From contig JARGEQ010000024.1 in NCBI GenBank assembly GCA_029211145.1, positions 17,267 to 81,266 on the forward strand: a stretch of 64,000 nucleotides of DNA, written 5' to 3'. Position 1 is the stretch's first letter; each line of letters opens with the position of its first letter. A program made the position numbers and the translations under genes. Of this stretch, positions 16,114-25,040 are shown piece by piece. The notes under the pieces were generated by a model. It was not told the DNA's origin. It made no database searches and saw nothing but the letters and a program-made list of their open reading frames with translations. This stretch comes from Marinimicrococcus flavescens (GTDB lineage: Bacteria > Pseudomonadota > Alphaproteobacteria > Geminicoccales > Geminicoccaceae).

Positions 16114-16803
16114 CTATTCGCGCAGGGCGTCGAGAACTGCCTGGCCGATGGCCTTTGAGGAGGCCGGGTTCTGCCCGGTGATGAGCCTGCCGTCGCGGAC
16201 CACGTGAGACTCCATCGGTCCCGACTTCTCGAACGCGGCCCCGAGGCTGCGCAGGCGGCTTTCCAGGAGGAACGGCACCACCCCGTCCAGCTCCATCGCC
16301 TTCTCCTCCTCGTCGGTGAAGGCATTGATCCTGCGCCCGGCCACCAGCGGCCGTCCGTCGGGGGCGGTGGCGCCGATGAGCCCGGCAGGACCGTGACAGA
16401 CCGCTGCCACGACGGCGCCCTGGCGGCCCGCGGTCTCGATCACCGTCCGCAGCGGCCGGCAGTCAGGCAGGTCCCACATCGTGCCATGCCCGCCCGGCAG
16501 GTAGACCGCGTCGTAGTCGAGCGGGTCCACGGAATCGATCGGCAGGCTGTTCTCGATCTGCCGCATCGCCGCCTCGTCGTCGCGGAAGCGTCGCACCGCC
16601 TCGGGCACCTCCTCGGCGTCCTCGAGGCTCGCCGGGTCGTGCGGGGCATGGCCGCCACGGACCGAGGCGATGTCGACCTCCAGCCCGGCGTCGCGGAAGA
16701 TCCAGTAGGGGACGGCCATCTCCTCGTAATAAAAGCCGGTCTTGCGGCCGGTATCGCCCAGCCGGTCGTGGGAGGTGAGAACGATCAGGAGTTTCTTTGC
16801 CAT
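16114..16803 (-). CDS. DJ-1/PfpI-family protein (Hsp31/glyoxalase III-like)
   Basis: 229 aa. It has the nucleophile elbow A-A-V-C-H-G-P-A-G with the reactive Cys followed by His, the Y-L-P-G-G-H-G-T-M loop and the N-A-F-T-D-E-E-E region, as in class I glutamine-amidotransferase-like DJ-1 members that act as GSH-independent glyoxalases, deglycases or chaperones. ATG at 16803 is preceded by GGAG on the minus strand. Monocistronic, convergent with the deacetylase gene. Precise activity cannot be told from sequence. Confidence 0.88.
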   Translation of the reverse strand: MAKKLLIVLTSHDRLGDTGRKTGFYYEEMAVPYWIFRDAGLEVDIASVRGGHAPHDPASLEDAEEVPEAVRRFRDDEAAMRQIENSLPIDSVDPLDYDAVYLPGGHGTMWDLPDCRPLRTVIETAGRQGAVVAAVCHGPAGLIGATAPDGRPLVAGRRINAFTDEEEKAMELDGVVPFLLESRLRSLGAAFEKSGPMESHVVRDGRLITGQNPASSKAIGQAVLDALRE

Positions 16804-17320
16804 GTCGTGGCTCCGCGGGTGAGGAGGCTGCATGGGGCGGTAACGAGCGCCGCGCAGGCCAGTTCCGCCCCGTAGGGCGCCGCCTGGAGCCGCTCGCGAT
16901 CTCCTCCAAGCGCCTGCTGCGGGCGATCGCGCCACTGTGGCCGGTCTCAGGAGGCGGCAAGGGTCGCGGCGGCGATGCCATGCGAGGCGCTGCCCGCGGC
17001 CGCCTCTGTCATCTCCGGTCGATTGGCCGCGGTTGGGACGGCTTGCCCTGTTCGGTCCCGAGGCGGCAGTCGTCTCCCGCCGCTTGCCCGTCTTCAACCT
17101 TCCGTGTGGGAACCATGCAGATGGTGGAGAAGGACGGTGCCGGGACGCGCGGCGGCGGGTTCCCACGCCAGCAGGATCGCCAAAAGAGCCGAAGATCCGA
17201 TGAACCCTCACCGCCGCCGGCTGACAGAAGAACAGAAAGCGAAAGCCGCGCGCAGCGCCCTCCTGCGGTCTCGCCAACCGCCTGCGGCCTAGCCCCCTGT
17301 CCAGCCATTCATGACACGCC
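16804..17320. other. Intergenic region holding inverted repeat copy B
   Basis: 517 bp between the divergent-ended DJ-1 gene and the acyltransferase gene. Apart from the repeat at 17146-17290 I see no convincing gene. A 30-codon frame beginning MNPHRRRLTEEQKAK (17200-17292) lies inside the repeat and is worth noting only because the other copy encodes a similar start. Confidence 0.5.
17146..17290 (-). repeat. Dispersed inverted repeat, copy B
   Basis: Reverse complement matches 7561-7712 (copy A). The two copies face each other across 9.4 kb that contains the partition, origin, repA, rpe, folK, deacetylase and DJ-1 genes. Divergence between copies rules out a very recent duplication. Confidence 0.7.
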
Positions 17321-18298
17321 CTAGCTCGTCGGAAACGGCCCCTCCGGCCCGAGGACTGTCGGCGCCCGCCAGAAGAACTGGTCGGGATGCGCCAGGGCCG
17401 CCGGCTCCAGGGCCCGGGCCAAGGCCTGCGCGCCCTGCTCGGGGCGACCCCGCTCGACCGGCAGGGCGCTGCCGATCATGGTGCAGAAGACTCCGTCGGG
17501 CCGGCGCACCGTGACTACCGGCAGCAGCGGCGCGCCCGAGGAGGCGGCGAGCTTGAGGGCGCCGTTTGCAGGACGGAGCGTGCCGGCGAAGAACGGCACG
17601 GCTAGCGGCGTCGTGCCCTCACTGTCCACGGTGATCGAGACCACCCGGTTCTCACGCAGCCGCTGGGTGAGCTGGCGCATCGCCGCGACCGGCGCGCCGT
17701 TGCGCGGGATGACGATCCGCTCCGCCAGGTACCGGTCCTCTGCCCGCCGCTGCACCGGGTTGAGCAGGCGGCAGCCGAGGCGGCTGCTGGTGTAGCCGTG
17801 ATAGGCGCGGCTGAGGTGCGATACCTCGAGCCCCGCGGCCCGGCAGGTGAGCTTGGTGAGAAGCGTGGAGAAGACGAAGGAGGCGACCCAGAGAATGGCC
17901 CCGCGCCCCGCTGCGAGCGCCGAGGTCACATGCTCGGCGCCCTCCAGGCGCACCGGCGGCTGCCACCGGCCGGGCCGGTGCGCGCGAAGGATCTGGAGCT
18001 GGCGCAGCCGGAAGTTGGCCGACTGGCCGAACATTGCCTGCTCGAGCGCGGCCTCGTCCAGCCTGCCGTCCAGCATCCTGTCCAACCACCTGACCTGTCG
18101 TTCGAACCGCTCGGGCTGCCGATCCCGGCGGCGGCGAGCGACGCGGGCGGCGAGACGGTCCCAGCCGGACGGCGCCACCATCCAGGAAAGGCCCAGGGCC
18201 ACGGGCAGGCGAAGCAGGAGCACCGTGTCGCTCTTTTTCCACAACGGCGACTTCGAGCGGTCGCCGGCCCAGCCGGGTGGCTGCTTGAGTGCGCTCAT
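17321..18298 (-). CDS. LpxL/HtrB-like acyltransferase family protein lacking the catalytic His
   Basis: 325 aa with the fold of lipid A secondary acyltransferases: a basic N-terminus, hydrophobic helix about residues 28-44 (L-L-L-R-L-P-V-A-L-G-L-S), a G-R-G-A-I-L-W strand, and later I-T-V-D-S-E-G and V-P-F-F-A-G-T-L-R-P-A-N-G-A motifs like those of LpxL homologues. The usual H-x4-D/E active site after the G-R-G strand is here V-A-S-F-V-F-S-T, with no His. It may be inactive, use another residue, or transfer a different group. Probably at the inner membrane, working with the downstream glycan genes. Confidence 0.75.
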   Translation of the reverse strand: MSALKQPPGWAGDRSKSPLWKKSDTVLLLRLPVALGLSWMVAPSGWDRLAARVARRRRDRQPERFERQVRWLDRMLDGRLDEAALEQAMFGQSANFRLRQLQILRAHRPGRWQPPVRLEGAEHVTSALAAGRGAILWVASFVFSTLLTKLTCRAAGLEVSHLSRAYHGYTSSRLGCRLLNPVQRRAEDRYLAERIVIPRNGAPVAAMRQLTQRLRENRVVSITVDSEGTTPLAVPFFAGTLRPANGALKLAASSGAPLLPVVTVRRPDGVFCTMIGSALPVERGRPEQGAQALARALEPAALAHPDQFFWRAPTVLGPEGPFPTS

Positions 18299-18454
18299 GG
18301 AGAGAAGGTTCCACGCATGATCGCCTTCCGCAGTGCTGAAAAGCGCACGATGATGTGGCCATCATGGAAAGGCCCCTAACGGCCGCGCCCACATTCGCGG
18401 ATCTTCCGCCCAACGAGCCGCCTCATCAACCCTCCAAGGCGGCCGGGCGGAGCG

Positions 18455-19621
18455 ATGATGCGGATTCTTGTGCTGGGAGGCGACGCAGACGGCAATCTGG
18501 GCGACCGGGCCATCCTGACGGCGATGGTCGACGAGCTGCACGCGCTGGTGCCGCGGCTGGCGATCAGCGCCGTCACCGGCCGGTCCAGCCAGCATGCCAT
18601 CGAGCCGCTGCCGCGCGGGCCGGCGGGGCTGCTGAAGCTGTGTCGCGCGGCGCGGCGCGCGGACCTCGTGCTGTGCGGCGGCGGCGGCCTGTTCCAGGAC
18701 GACGACAGCCTGGTGAAGATGCCCTACTGGGCGCTGCGCGTCTTGCTGATGCGGCTGCTGGCGCCGCGGGTAGCCGGCTATGCGCTGGGCGTCGGGCCGC
18801 TCGCCGCTCCCTCGAGCCGCCTCTTTGCGCGCCTCGCCTTCGCCTGCATGGAACGCGTCTCGGTGCGTGACCCCCGGGCGCGCGAGGTTGCCGCACCGCT
18901 TTCTTCGCGCAGCGTGGAGCTGGTGCCCGATCCTGCCCTGCTGCTGCGGCCGCGACCGCGCGAGGAGGCCCTTGCGGCGCTCGCTGCTGCCGGCCTGCCG
19001 CGCGACGGAAGGCCGCTTCTCGGTGTCGCGGTGCGCCGCTGGTTCCCGCCGCGCCGGCGCCTCGTTCCCCACAGGATCGCCTACCGATTCCGCGGAAATG
19101 CGGCGAACGAGGAGGCGGAGGCCCGCCGCCTGGTGGTGCTCGTGGCGGAAAGCCTCGACCGGATGGTGGCGGAGCGGGGGTACCGCGTCCTCTTCCTGCC
19201 CTCCTACGACCGCGAGCACGAGGGCGACGGCCGGGTTGCAGCAGCGGTGCAGGCGCGGATGCGCTCGGACGGCGACGCGCATGTGCTGCGCCTGGAGGAT
19301 GCGGCGCTCTACAAGGCGGTCTGCGGCGAGCTCGACCTGATGCTGGCTGGCCGCATGCATCCGGCGATCTTCACCGCCGGCATGGGGCGGCCGGTGGTGG
19401 GTCTCGCCTACAACCAAAAGTTCCACGGCTTCTTCGACCTGCTGGGCCAGCCCGAAAGGGTGCTGGACGTCGCCGGATTCGTCGAGGCGGGCGCTGTCGA
19501 CCAACTCTGCGTGATGCTCGATACTGCCCGCGCCCAGGGGCCGGTGTCGGCGTCGAGGCTCGAGGCACTGGGCAGCGCGGTCCGCGCCTTCAACCGCGAT
19601 CTTCTGGGGGTGCCGCAATGA
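18455..19621 (+). CDS. Polysaccharide pyruvyl transferase family protein
   Basis: 388 aa. Motifs of the CsaB/WcaK family: G-D-A-D-G-N-L-G-D at the N-terminus, L-C-G-G-G-G-L-F-Q-D-D near residue 75, G-Y-A-L-G-V-G-P-L and, near the end, A-G-R-M-H-P-A-I-F-T-A with the conserved Arg-x-His, then V-V-G-L-A-Y-N-Q-K. These enzymes add ketal-pyruvate from PEP to sugar residues of surface polymers. First gene of a plus-strand run of five with overlaps or near-overlaps; its TGA overlaps the next ATG. Confidence 0.9.
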   Translation: MMRILVLGGDADGNLGDRAILTAMVDELHALVPRLAISAVTGRSSQHAIEPLPRGPAGLLKLCRAARRADLVLCGGGGLFQDDDSLVKMPYWALRVLLMRLLAPRVAGYALGVGPLAAPSSRLFARLAFACMERVSVRDPRAREVAAPLSSRSVELVPDPALLLRPRPREEALAALAAAGLPRDGRPLLGVAVRRWFPPRRRLVPHRIAYRFRGNAANEEAEARRLVVLVAESLDRMVAERGYRVLFLPSYDREHEGDGRVAAAVQARMRSDGDAHVLRLEDAALYKAVCGELDLMLAGRMHPAIFTAGMGRPVVGLAYNQKFHGFFDLLGQPERVLDVAGFVEAGAVDQLCVMLDTARAQGPVSASRLEALGSAVRAFNRDLLGVPQ

Positions 19622-20880
19622 GCCTGCCCCGTCTTCTGGCCCTTTACTGGCGGCTCCGGCGCGGCACGCACTGGTCGCCCGAGCGGCTGCGGCGGCACCA
19701 GGAGGAGCGGCTGCGGGCGCTGGTGGCCCATGCTGCGGCGAGCGTGCCCTTCTACCGCCAGCGGTTCGTCGAGCTGGGGTTGCGGCCCGGGGACATCCGC
19801 ACGTTGGAGGATCTTCGGCACCTGCCCGTGGTCACCAAGGCCGAGCTCCAGGCGGCCGGCGAGGAGGCCAGGCTCAGCAGCGTCTTTGCCCGCGATGTGC
19901 TCGAGGGCGGCCGCACCAGCGGGTCGTCGGGCCGGCCCTTCATGATCTTCCGCGACCCGCATTTCGCACGGCTGCGCAAGGCCGCCTTCGTGCGCGCCCT
20001 GGCCGCCGGCCCCTACCGGTTCGGCAGGAAGGTGCTGGTGATCAGCGGTCTGCCCAAAAGGCAGCAGCCCGCCTGGATGCGCTGGCATCAGGTTTCCAGC
20101 GAGGAGGAGCCCGAGCGACTGCTGCGGCTGATCCAGGAGCTCCGCCCGGACATTCTCTACGGTTTCCTGACGCCTCTGCGCCAGGTCGCCGAGCACGCAA
20201 AGGCGGTGGGCGTGGCGCCGCACCGCCCGCTGGCCGTCTACACCACCGCGGAGACCCTCGACGGCCACAGCCGGGCCCTGCTGGCCGCTACCTTCGGACC
20301 GGAGATCCACGACATCTACGGTACCACCGAGGCGGGCGTGATCGGCTGGGAATGTGCCGCCCATGCCGGCTACCATCTGGCCGAGGACACCACCATCGTC
20401 GAGTTGCTCGAGGGTGGTGCGGGCGGCGCAGGCCGGCTGGTGACCACCTGCCTCGAGCAGTACGCCATGCCGCTGCTGCGCTACGAGGTGGGCGATCTGG
20501 CGTTGCCCATGGATGCAGGCCCCTGTCCCTGCGGCTGCCGCTTCTCCCGCATCGCGCGCATCGAGGGCCGGCTGGTCGATTGCGTGCGGCTGCCAGGCGG
20601 CCGCAGCCTGTCGCCCTACCATTTGACCCTTGCCATCGAGGACACACCGGGGCTGGAGCGTTACCAGATCATCCAGCGCTCGGCGGAAGGCTTCCTGGTG
20701 CGCGCCCAAGGCGCAGGCCCGTCCGCCGACGCCGCCATCCAGGCGGGGCTGCGGGCGGTCCTCGGCGAGCGGGCGCGCATCGACGTCGAGTGGTGCGCCG
20801 ACCTCGAGCCTCCGCCGGGCCGGAAGTTCCGCGTCGTCGAGTGCCGGATCGGCAGTCAGGAGGCAGCGTGCGTCTCCTGA
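19618..20880 (+). CDS. CapK/PaaK-like AMP-forming ligase
   Basis: 420 aa, related to phenylacetate-CoA ligase. Visible: the phosphate-binding T-S-G-S-S-G-R-P-F, the Y-G-T-T-E-A-G adenylation motif, E-V-G-D-L-A with the ribose-binding Asp, and a Cys-rich P-C-P-C-G-C-R-F-S-R segment also seen in polysaccharide-locus homologues (CapK). It should activate a carboxylic acid as an adenylate, perhaps supplying an acyl group for the acyltransferase-like or GNAT-like proteins encoded here. Overlaps the pyruvyltransferase gene by 4 bp and the glycosyltransferase gene by 13 bp. Confidence 0.85.
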   Translation: MSLPRLLALYWRLRRGTHWSPERLRRHQEERLRALVAHAAASVPFYRQRFVELGLRPGDIRTLEDLRHLPVVTKAELQAAGEEARLSSVFARDVLEGGRTSGSSGRPFMIFRDPHFARLRKAAFVRALAAGPYRFGRKVLVISGLPKRQQPAWMRWHQVSSEEEPERLLRLIQELRPDILYGFLTPLRQVAEHAKAVGVAPHRPLAVYTTAETLDGHSRALLAATFGPEIHDIYGTTEAGVIGWECAAHAGYHLAEDTTIVELLEGGAGGAGRLVTTCLEQYAMPLLRYEVGDLALPMDAGPCPCGCRFSRIARIEGRLVDCVRLPGGRSLSPYHLTLAIEDTPGLERYQIIQRSAEGFLVRAQGAGPSADAAIQAGLRAVLGERARIDVEWCADLEPPPGRKFRVVECRIGSQEAACVS

Positions 20881-22013
20881 CCCTGACCTGCGAGTACCCG
20901 CCCGTCGGCGGCGGCGGCGCCACCGCCTGCCGCATCCTGTGCGAGGCGCTGGTGCGCGCCGGCCACGCGATCGACGTGGTGACGGCAGGCATGGCGGACC
21001 TGCCGGCAACGGAGGAGATCGGCGGCGTCCGCGTTCACCGGGTCCCGGGGGTCCGTCGCTGGCGCCACTACAGCAACGCTGTGGAGCAGGCGAGCTTCGT
21101 CCTGCCGATGTACCGCCGGGCGGCCGGGCTCCTGGGCCGCTACCGGCACGACCTCTGCCACTGCCACTTCGTGGTGCCGACCGGGGCCGTGGCCTCGGCG
21201 CTTCTTCACCGCCACGGGCTGCCCTACGTGCTCACCGCGCACGGCTCGGACGTGCCGGGCTACAATCCCGACCGCTTCGCCTTTCTGCACGGCCTGATCG
21301 CCCCCGCCTGGCGCCACATCCTCGCCGGCGCAGCGGCGGTCACCAGCCCCTCCATGTTCCTCGCGGGCCTGCTCGACCAGCGGATGCAGCTCGACGTCGA
21401 GGTTCTTCCCAATCCGTTCGAGCTGCCGCGCGGCGTCGCCGCCGAGCGCGGTCGCCGGGTTCTCGCCGTCTCGCGGCTGGTCGAGCGCAAGGGACTGCAG
21501 CACCTCATCGCGGCAATGGGCGCGCTCGACACCGACTGGGAGCTGATAGTGGCCGGTGACGGGCCGCTGCTGCCGGAGCTTCGCCGCCAGGCGGCAGAGG
21601 CCGGCGTACGTGCCTCCTTCCTGGGATTCGTGCCGCGCGAGGAGCTTGCCGGGCTCTATGCCGGCGCCGGCCTGTTCGTCATGCCCTCGCTGCGCGAGAA
21701 CTTCCCGATGGTTCTCCTCGAGGCCATGGCGGCGGGCTGCGCCGTGGTCTCCACCGATGCGGAGGGCTGTGCCGAGGTGGTGGGCAACGCTGCCCGGCTG
21801 GTGCCGGCAGGCGACGTTCTGGCGCTGGGTCGGGCGATCGAGACGCTCAGCCGTGATGCGGCCCACCGCCAGGAACTGGGTCGGGAGGCGCAGCGCAGGG
21901 CGCGCAGCTTCGGTGCCGACGAGGTTGCCGGGCGGTTCGCGGCGCTGTTCGCGCGCTGCCTTGCGGCACCCGGCCGGGAACAGGCCGCCGCCCGGTCGAC
22001 CCTTCATGGCTGA
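20868..22013 (+). CDS. Glycosyltransferase family 4-type (GT-B)
   Basis: 381 aa, GTG start at 20868 with AGGAGG 5 bases upstream, inside the end of the ligase gene. N-terminal G-G-G-G-A acceptor-side loop and C-H-x-H-F, H-G-S-D-V-P-G motifs; C-terminal donor domain with V-S-R-L-V-E-R-K-G, G-D-G-P-L, M-P-S-L-R-E-N-F-P-M-V-L-L-E-A-M-A-A-G-C (the E-x7-E motif). Retaining transferase using a nucleotide sugar, cytoplasmic face of the membrane. Overlaps the next gene by 8 bp. Confidence 0.92.
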   Translation: MRLLTLTCEYPPVGGGGATACRILCEALVRAGHAIDVVTAGMADLPATEEIGGVRVHRVPGVRRWRHYSNAVEQASFVLPMYRRAAGLLGRYRHDLCHCHFVVPTGAVASALLHRHGLPYVLTAHGSDVPGYNPDRFAFLHGLIAPAWRHILAGAAAVTSPSMFLAGLLDQRMQLDVEVLPNPFELPRGVAAERGRRVLAVSRLVERKGLQHLIAAMGALDTDWELIVAGDGPLLPELRRQAAEAGVRASFLGFVPREELAGLYAGAGLFVMPSLRENFPMVLLEAMAAGCAVVSTDAEGCAEVVGNAARLVPAGDVLALGRAIETLSRDAAHRQELGREAQRRARSFGADEVAGRFAALFARCLAAPGREQAAARSTLHG

Positions 22014-23121
22014 GGTCGCCGTGCCAGGTCGGCCACGGTTGGATCCCACGTCGGCGCTGCTGGCGCTGCGTGGCCTGCTCGGCAGCGTATCCTGGCAGCG
22101 GGTCGGCCTGCGCGGCTGTACCGCCGATGGGTTGCGCCTCGTCGTGGCGGGGGCGGGGCCGTCACTCGACTACATGCTGCGGCGCACCGGCGTCGACTGG
22201 CGTGTGGAGCCGCTGCCGCCCGCTTCGATGGGACGTCTCGCCGAATGTCTGGCCGACCGGGCGGGCATGGCGGATCTGGTACTGGCACGGCTGCCGCGGC
22301 GGGCTGCCCGGCGCGTGGGCGGACGGGCGCTGCTGCGCCTGCCCGAGCTCGTGGACGCGAGGCTTGCCGTGCCGCCGGAAGGGGAGGGCTGGCCGCGTGG
22401 CCGCGCGGCGCGCTCGGTGCGCTCCAACCTCAGGCGGATCGAGAACAGCGGCCTGAGCTGGACCTTCGAGACCGACGCCAGGCTGTTCCAGCGCTTCTAC
22501 AGCGAGATGTACCTGCCGCTCGCCCGGGCGCAGTTCGGCGAGAGCAGCGTGCCGCGCAGTGCGGCAAGCCTGCGCCTGCGTTTCCGGCGCGGCGGGCTGC
22601 AGCTCGTGTGGCGGGGCCGGGAGCTGGTCGCCGCCCAGCTTGTCGAGCTGGCTCCGCAGGAGGTTCACTGCGTGGCGATAGGCGCGCCCGGCGACGGTGC
22701 GGCGGCGCGGGCCACCGGCGCGCTTGCCGCCACCACCTTCTTCGCCGTGGAGCTGGCGCGGCGCTGCGGCAGACCGTTCGTCAACCTCGGGGGCAGCCTG
22801 CCCTCGCTGAGCGATCCGGTGCTGCAGAGCAAGCGTCTGTGGGGGGCGGCCCTGGTCGAGCGTGGACGGGCCGATCACGAGCTGCTCCTCGGCTGGCGGC
22901 GCTGGAACCCGGCCGTAGCCGGGTTCCTCGCGGACCTGGCGCCGGTGGTGCGGCTGAGCGGCGGGCTCGGCGCCGTGGTCGTGCCGCGCGAGGAAGAGAC
23001 GGGCGATTCCGCCCGGCGGCGGCTCGCTGCGGCGGGCCTCGATACCCTGCTGCTGCTGGAGCGAGGCAGCGACGGCCCGACAGCCGCCGAGTTGCTCGAG
23101 CGGCTGGAGACCGGCTCGTGA
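22006..23121 (+). CDS. FemAB/GNAT-like acyltransferase, paralogue 1
   Basis: 371 aa. A variable N-terminal half precedes a GNAT-like C-terminal half with R-S-V-R-S-N-L-R-R, F-Q-R-F-Y-S-E-M-Y-L-P-L-A, F-G-E, a strand pair L-Q-L-V-W-R-G-R-E-L-V-A-A-Q, and F-V-N-L-G-G-S-L-P-S-L-S-D-x-V-L-Q-S-K-R-L-W-G. These echo FemAB or CelD/BcsL-like acyltransferases that modify sugars or peptides. The same motifs occur in the next gene, so the two arose by duplication. Expressed from the same run; overlaps both neighbours. Confidence 0.65.
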   Translation: MAEVAVPGRPRLDPTSALLALRGLLGSVSWQRVGLRGCTADGLRLVVAGAGPSLDYMLRRTGVDWRVEPLPPASMGRLAECLADRAGMADLVLARLPRRAARRVGGRALLRLPELVDARLAVPPEGEGWPRGRAARSVRSNLRRIENSGLSWTFETDARLFQRFYSEMYLPLARAQFGESSVPRSAASLRLRFRRGGLQLVWRGRELVAAQLVELAPQEVHCVAIGAPGDGAAARATGALAATTFFAVELARRCGRPFVNLGGSLPSLSDPVLQSKRLWGAALVERGRADHELLLGWRRWNPAVAGFLADLAPVVRLSGGLGAVVVPREEETGDSARRRLAAAGLDTLLLLERGSDGPTAAELLERLETGS

Positions 23122-24293
23122 GGGCAGCGGCATCGCTCGACGCGCTCCGCGCGCGGGTCGACGGCCCCTGGGAAGCGGCGGCGAGCGCTGGCCGCTATCT
23201 CTTTGCCCCCCTGGCCGAGCGAAGGCTGCCGCTGCGCCGGATCAGCGGGCTCACGCCTTCCGGCAGGCCGGCCACCGTGCTCGTCGCCGGCGCCTCCAGG
23301 ACCATCGACCTCTGGCTGCAGCGGGTCATGCCGCACGGGCGCGAGCTGGTCGGGCTCGGGACGGAAGGAACGATGGCAGCCGCCCGCGGGCTGGGCGGTC
23401 CGGGAATCGACATGGTGCTGGCCCGTGTGCCGCGGATCTACGGCCGGTATCTGGCGGCTGACGGGCAGCTGCGCCTGCCCGAGGTCGTTGCGCAGCGGGC
23501 AGCGACAGCCGAGATGCGCCGGCGCCTGCTTCTCAGCAAGTCGGTGCGCAGCTCCGCAGGCCTCAGCCACGCCGCCGGTCTCGGCTGGCGCGAGGCCACC
23601 GAGGAGGGCGCGTTCGAGCGCTTCTATGCGCAGATGTACCGACCCTTCGCAGAGCGGCGCTTCGGCGAGGCGGCAATCGTGCGGGAGCGCGCGGCGCTGC
23701 GGCGCCGCCTCGCCAAAGGCGGGCTCTTGTGGATCGAGCAGCGCGGACGGATCGTCGGCGGCGTGCTGATCGAGCGTGACCGCGGCGTGCTGCGTCTCTT
23801 GAGCCTCGGCACGGTGCTGGACCCGCAGGCGGCGCGCGCCGCCGGCTTCCATGTGGCGGTGCGGCTCGCAGGCCTCGACCAGGCCGAGGCCTGCGGTCTG
23901 GATGTCATCGACTTCGGCGGCACCATGCCCTGGCTCACCGACGGGATCCTCCGCAGCAAGCATCTCTGGGGCGCCGTCCTTGGCCACAAGCGCTGGCTCA
24001 ATCGCGACATTCTCGTGCGCTGGGAGCGCTGCACGCCTGCGGTAGCCGACATGCTGGCAGCCGCACCGCTGATCCTCGAGCGCCCCGAGGGCCTGGTCGG
24101 AGTAGGCGCCTTGCCCGGTGACGGACCCGCCAGCCCGGCCGGAGCGGCGAGCCTCGCCCGCAGGCTGCACGCCGCCGGCCTCACCGCCATGACCCTGATC
24201 GGCCCTGCGGGCTGCGAGCCCGGCGCGACGACCGTCGGCGACCTGCCGGTGCGCCTCGCGCCGCCGCTTCCCAGCAACGCGCTCTTCGCCTGA
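23118..24293 (+). CDS. FemAB/GNAT-like acyltransferase, paralogue 2
   Basis: 391 aa, GTG start at 23118 overlapping the previous TGA (GTGA). Shares with paralogue 1: K-S-V-R-S, F-E-R-F-Y-A-Q-M-Y-R-P-F-A, R-F-G-E, W-I-E-Q-R-G-R-I-V-G-G-V and D-F-G-G-T-M-P-W-L-T-D-G-I-L-R-S-K-H-L-W-G-A. The N-terminal halves differ more. Tandem copies with matching domain order suggest two successive acylations or a heterodimer acting on the glycan built by this cluster. Last gene of the cluster. Confidence 0.65.
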   Translation: MRAAASLDALRARVDGPWEAAASAGRYLFAPLAERRLPLRRISGLTPSGRPATVLVAGASRTIDLWLQRVMPHGRELVGLGTEGTMAAARGLGGPGIDMVLARVPRIYGRYLAADGQLRLPEVVAQRAATAEMRRRLLLSKSVRSSAGLSHAAGLGWREATEEGAFERFYAQMYRPFAERRFGEAAIVRERAALRRRLAKGGLLWIEQRGRIVGGVLIERDRGVLRLLSLGTVLDPQAARAAGFHVAVRLAGLDQAEACGLDVIDFGGTMPWLTDGILRSKHLWGAVLGHKRWLNRDILVRWERCTPAVADMLAAAPLILERPEGLVGVGALPGDGPASPAGAASLARRLHAAGLTAMTLIGPAGCEPGATTVGDLPVRLAPPLPSNALFA

Positions 24294-24365
24294 GCCTGCG
24301 GGCCGGGGGGAGCCGGAGGGAGCGTCGCCCGTTTGCTGACAGGGGCATCAAAGAGCCGTGCAGGC

Positions 24366-24935
24366 ATGTCGAGCGCGCCGCATCCATTCTTCACCATCGG
24401 CCATTCGACGCGGACCGTCGGCCAGCTCGTGGAGCTGCTGAGGGCCTCGGATGTCCAGCTGGTGGTCGACATCAGGACCGTTCCGCGCTCGCGCACCAAC
24501 CCGCAGTTCAACGCCGACGTCTTGGAGGAGACGCTGCGTCAGTCCGGCATCGGCTACGAGCGGATTGCCGAGCTGGGCGGCCTGCGCGGGTCCAGCCCGG
24601 ACGTGCCGGCGGCGGTAAACGGGTTCTGGCAGAACCGCAGCTTTCACAATTATGCCGATCATGCCATCGGCACTTCCTTCCGGGAGGGTCTGGCGAGGCT
24701 CCGCGAACTGGGCCAGGCCGTGCCCTGCGCCATGATGTGCGCGGAGGCGGTGTGGTGGCGCTGCCACCGGCGTATCGTGGCCGACCACCTGATCGCCACG
24801 GGCGAGACGGTCTGCCACATTCTCGGGCCTGGCAAGGTGGAGCCGGCGCGGCTGACGGAAGCTGCCAGGATCGCACCGGACGGAACGCTGACCTACCCCG
24901 CTGACGTCCGAGCGGACGGACAGAACGCGGACTGA
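24366..24935 (+). CDS. DUF488-family protein
   Basis: 189 aa. Opening F-F-T-I-G-H-S-T-R, then V-V-D-I-R-T-V-P-R-S-R-x-N-P-Q-F-N, Y-E-R-I-A-E-L-G-G-L-R-G and C-A-M-M-C-A-E-x-x-W-W-R-C-H-R-R-I-V-A are the standard DUF488 motifs. The family has no settled function; the conserved Cys/His cluster suggests metal or nucleic-acid binding. ATG 24366 chosen as the first good start before the conserved domain; a TTG at 24333 would extend it by 11 residues. Seems to be its own unit. Confidence 0.88.
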   Translation: MSSAPHPFFTIGHSTRTVGQLVELLRASDVQLVVDIRTVPRSRTNPQFNADVLEETLRQSGIGYERIAELGGLRGSSPDVPAAVNGFWQNRSFHNYADHAIGTSFREGLARLRELGQAVPCAMMCAEAVWWRCHRRIVADHLIATGETVCHILGPGKVEPARLTEAARIAPDGTLTYPADVRADGQNAD

Positions 24936-25040
24936 AGGGAGCCGTTGGCGGGAAGAGCCTTGCGGCCGGCACCGGGGCGGGCGACGGTCGGGCGTCCGCG
25001 CCGGTCCGGCGGGCGCGGCCGGAACCGGGAAGCGGGGGTC

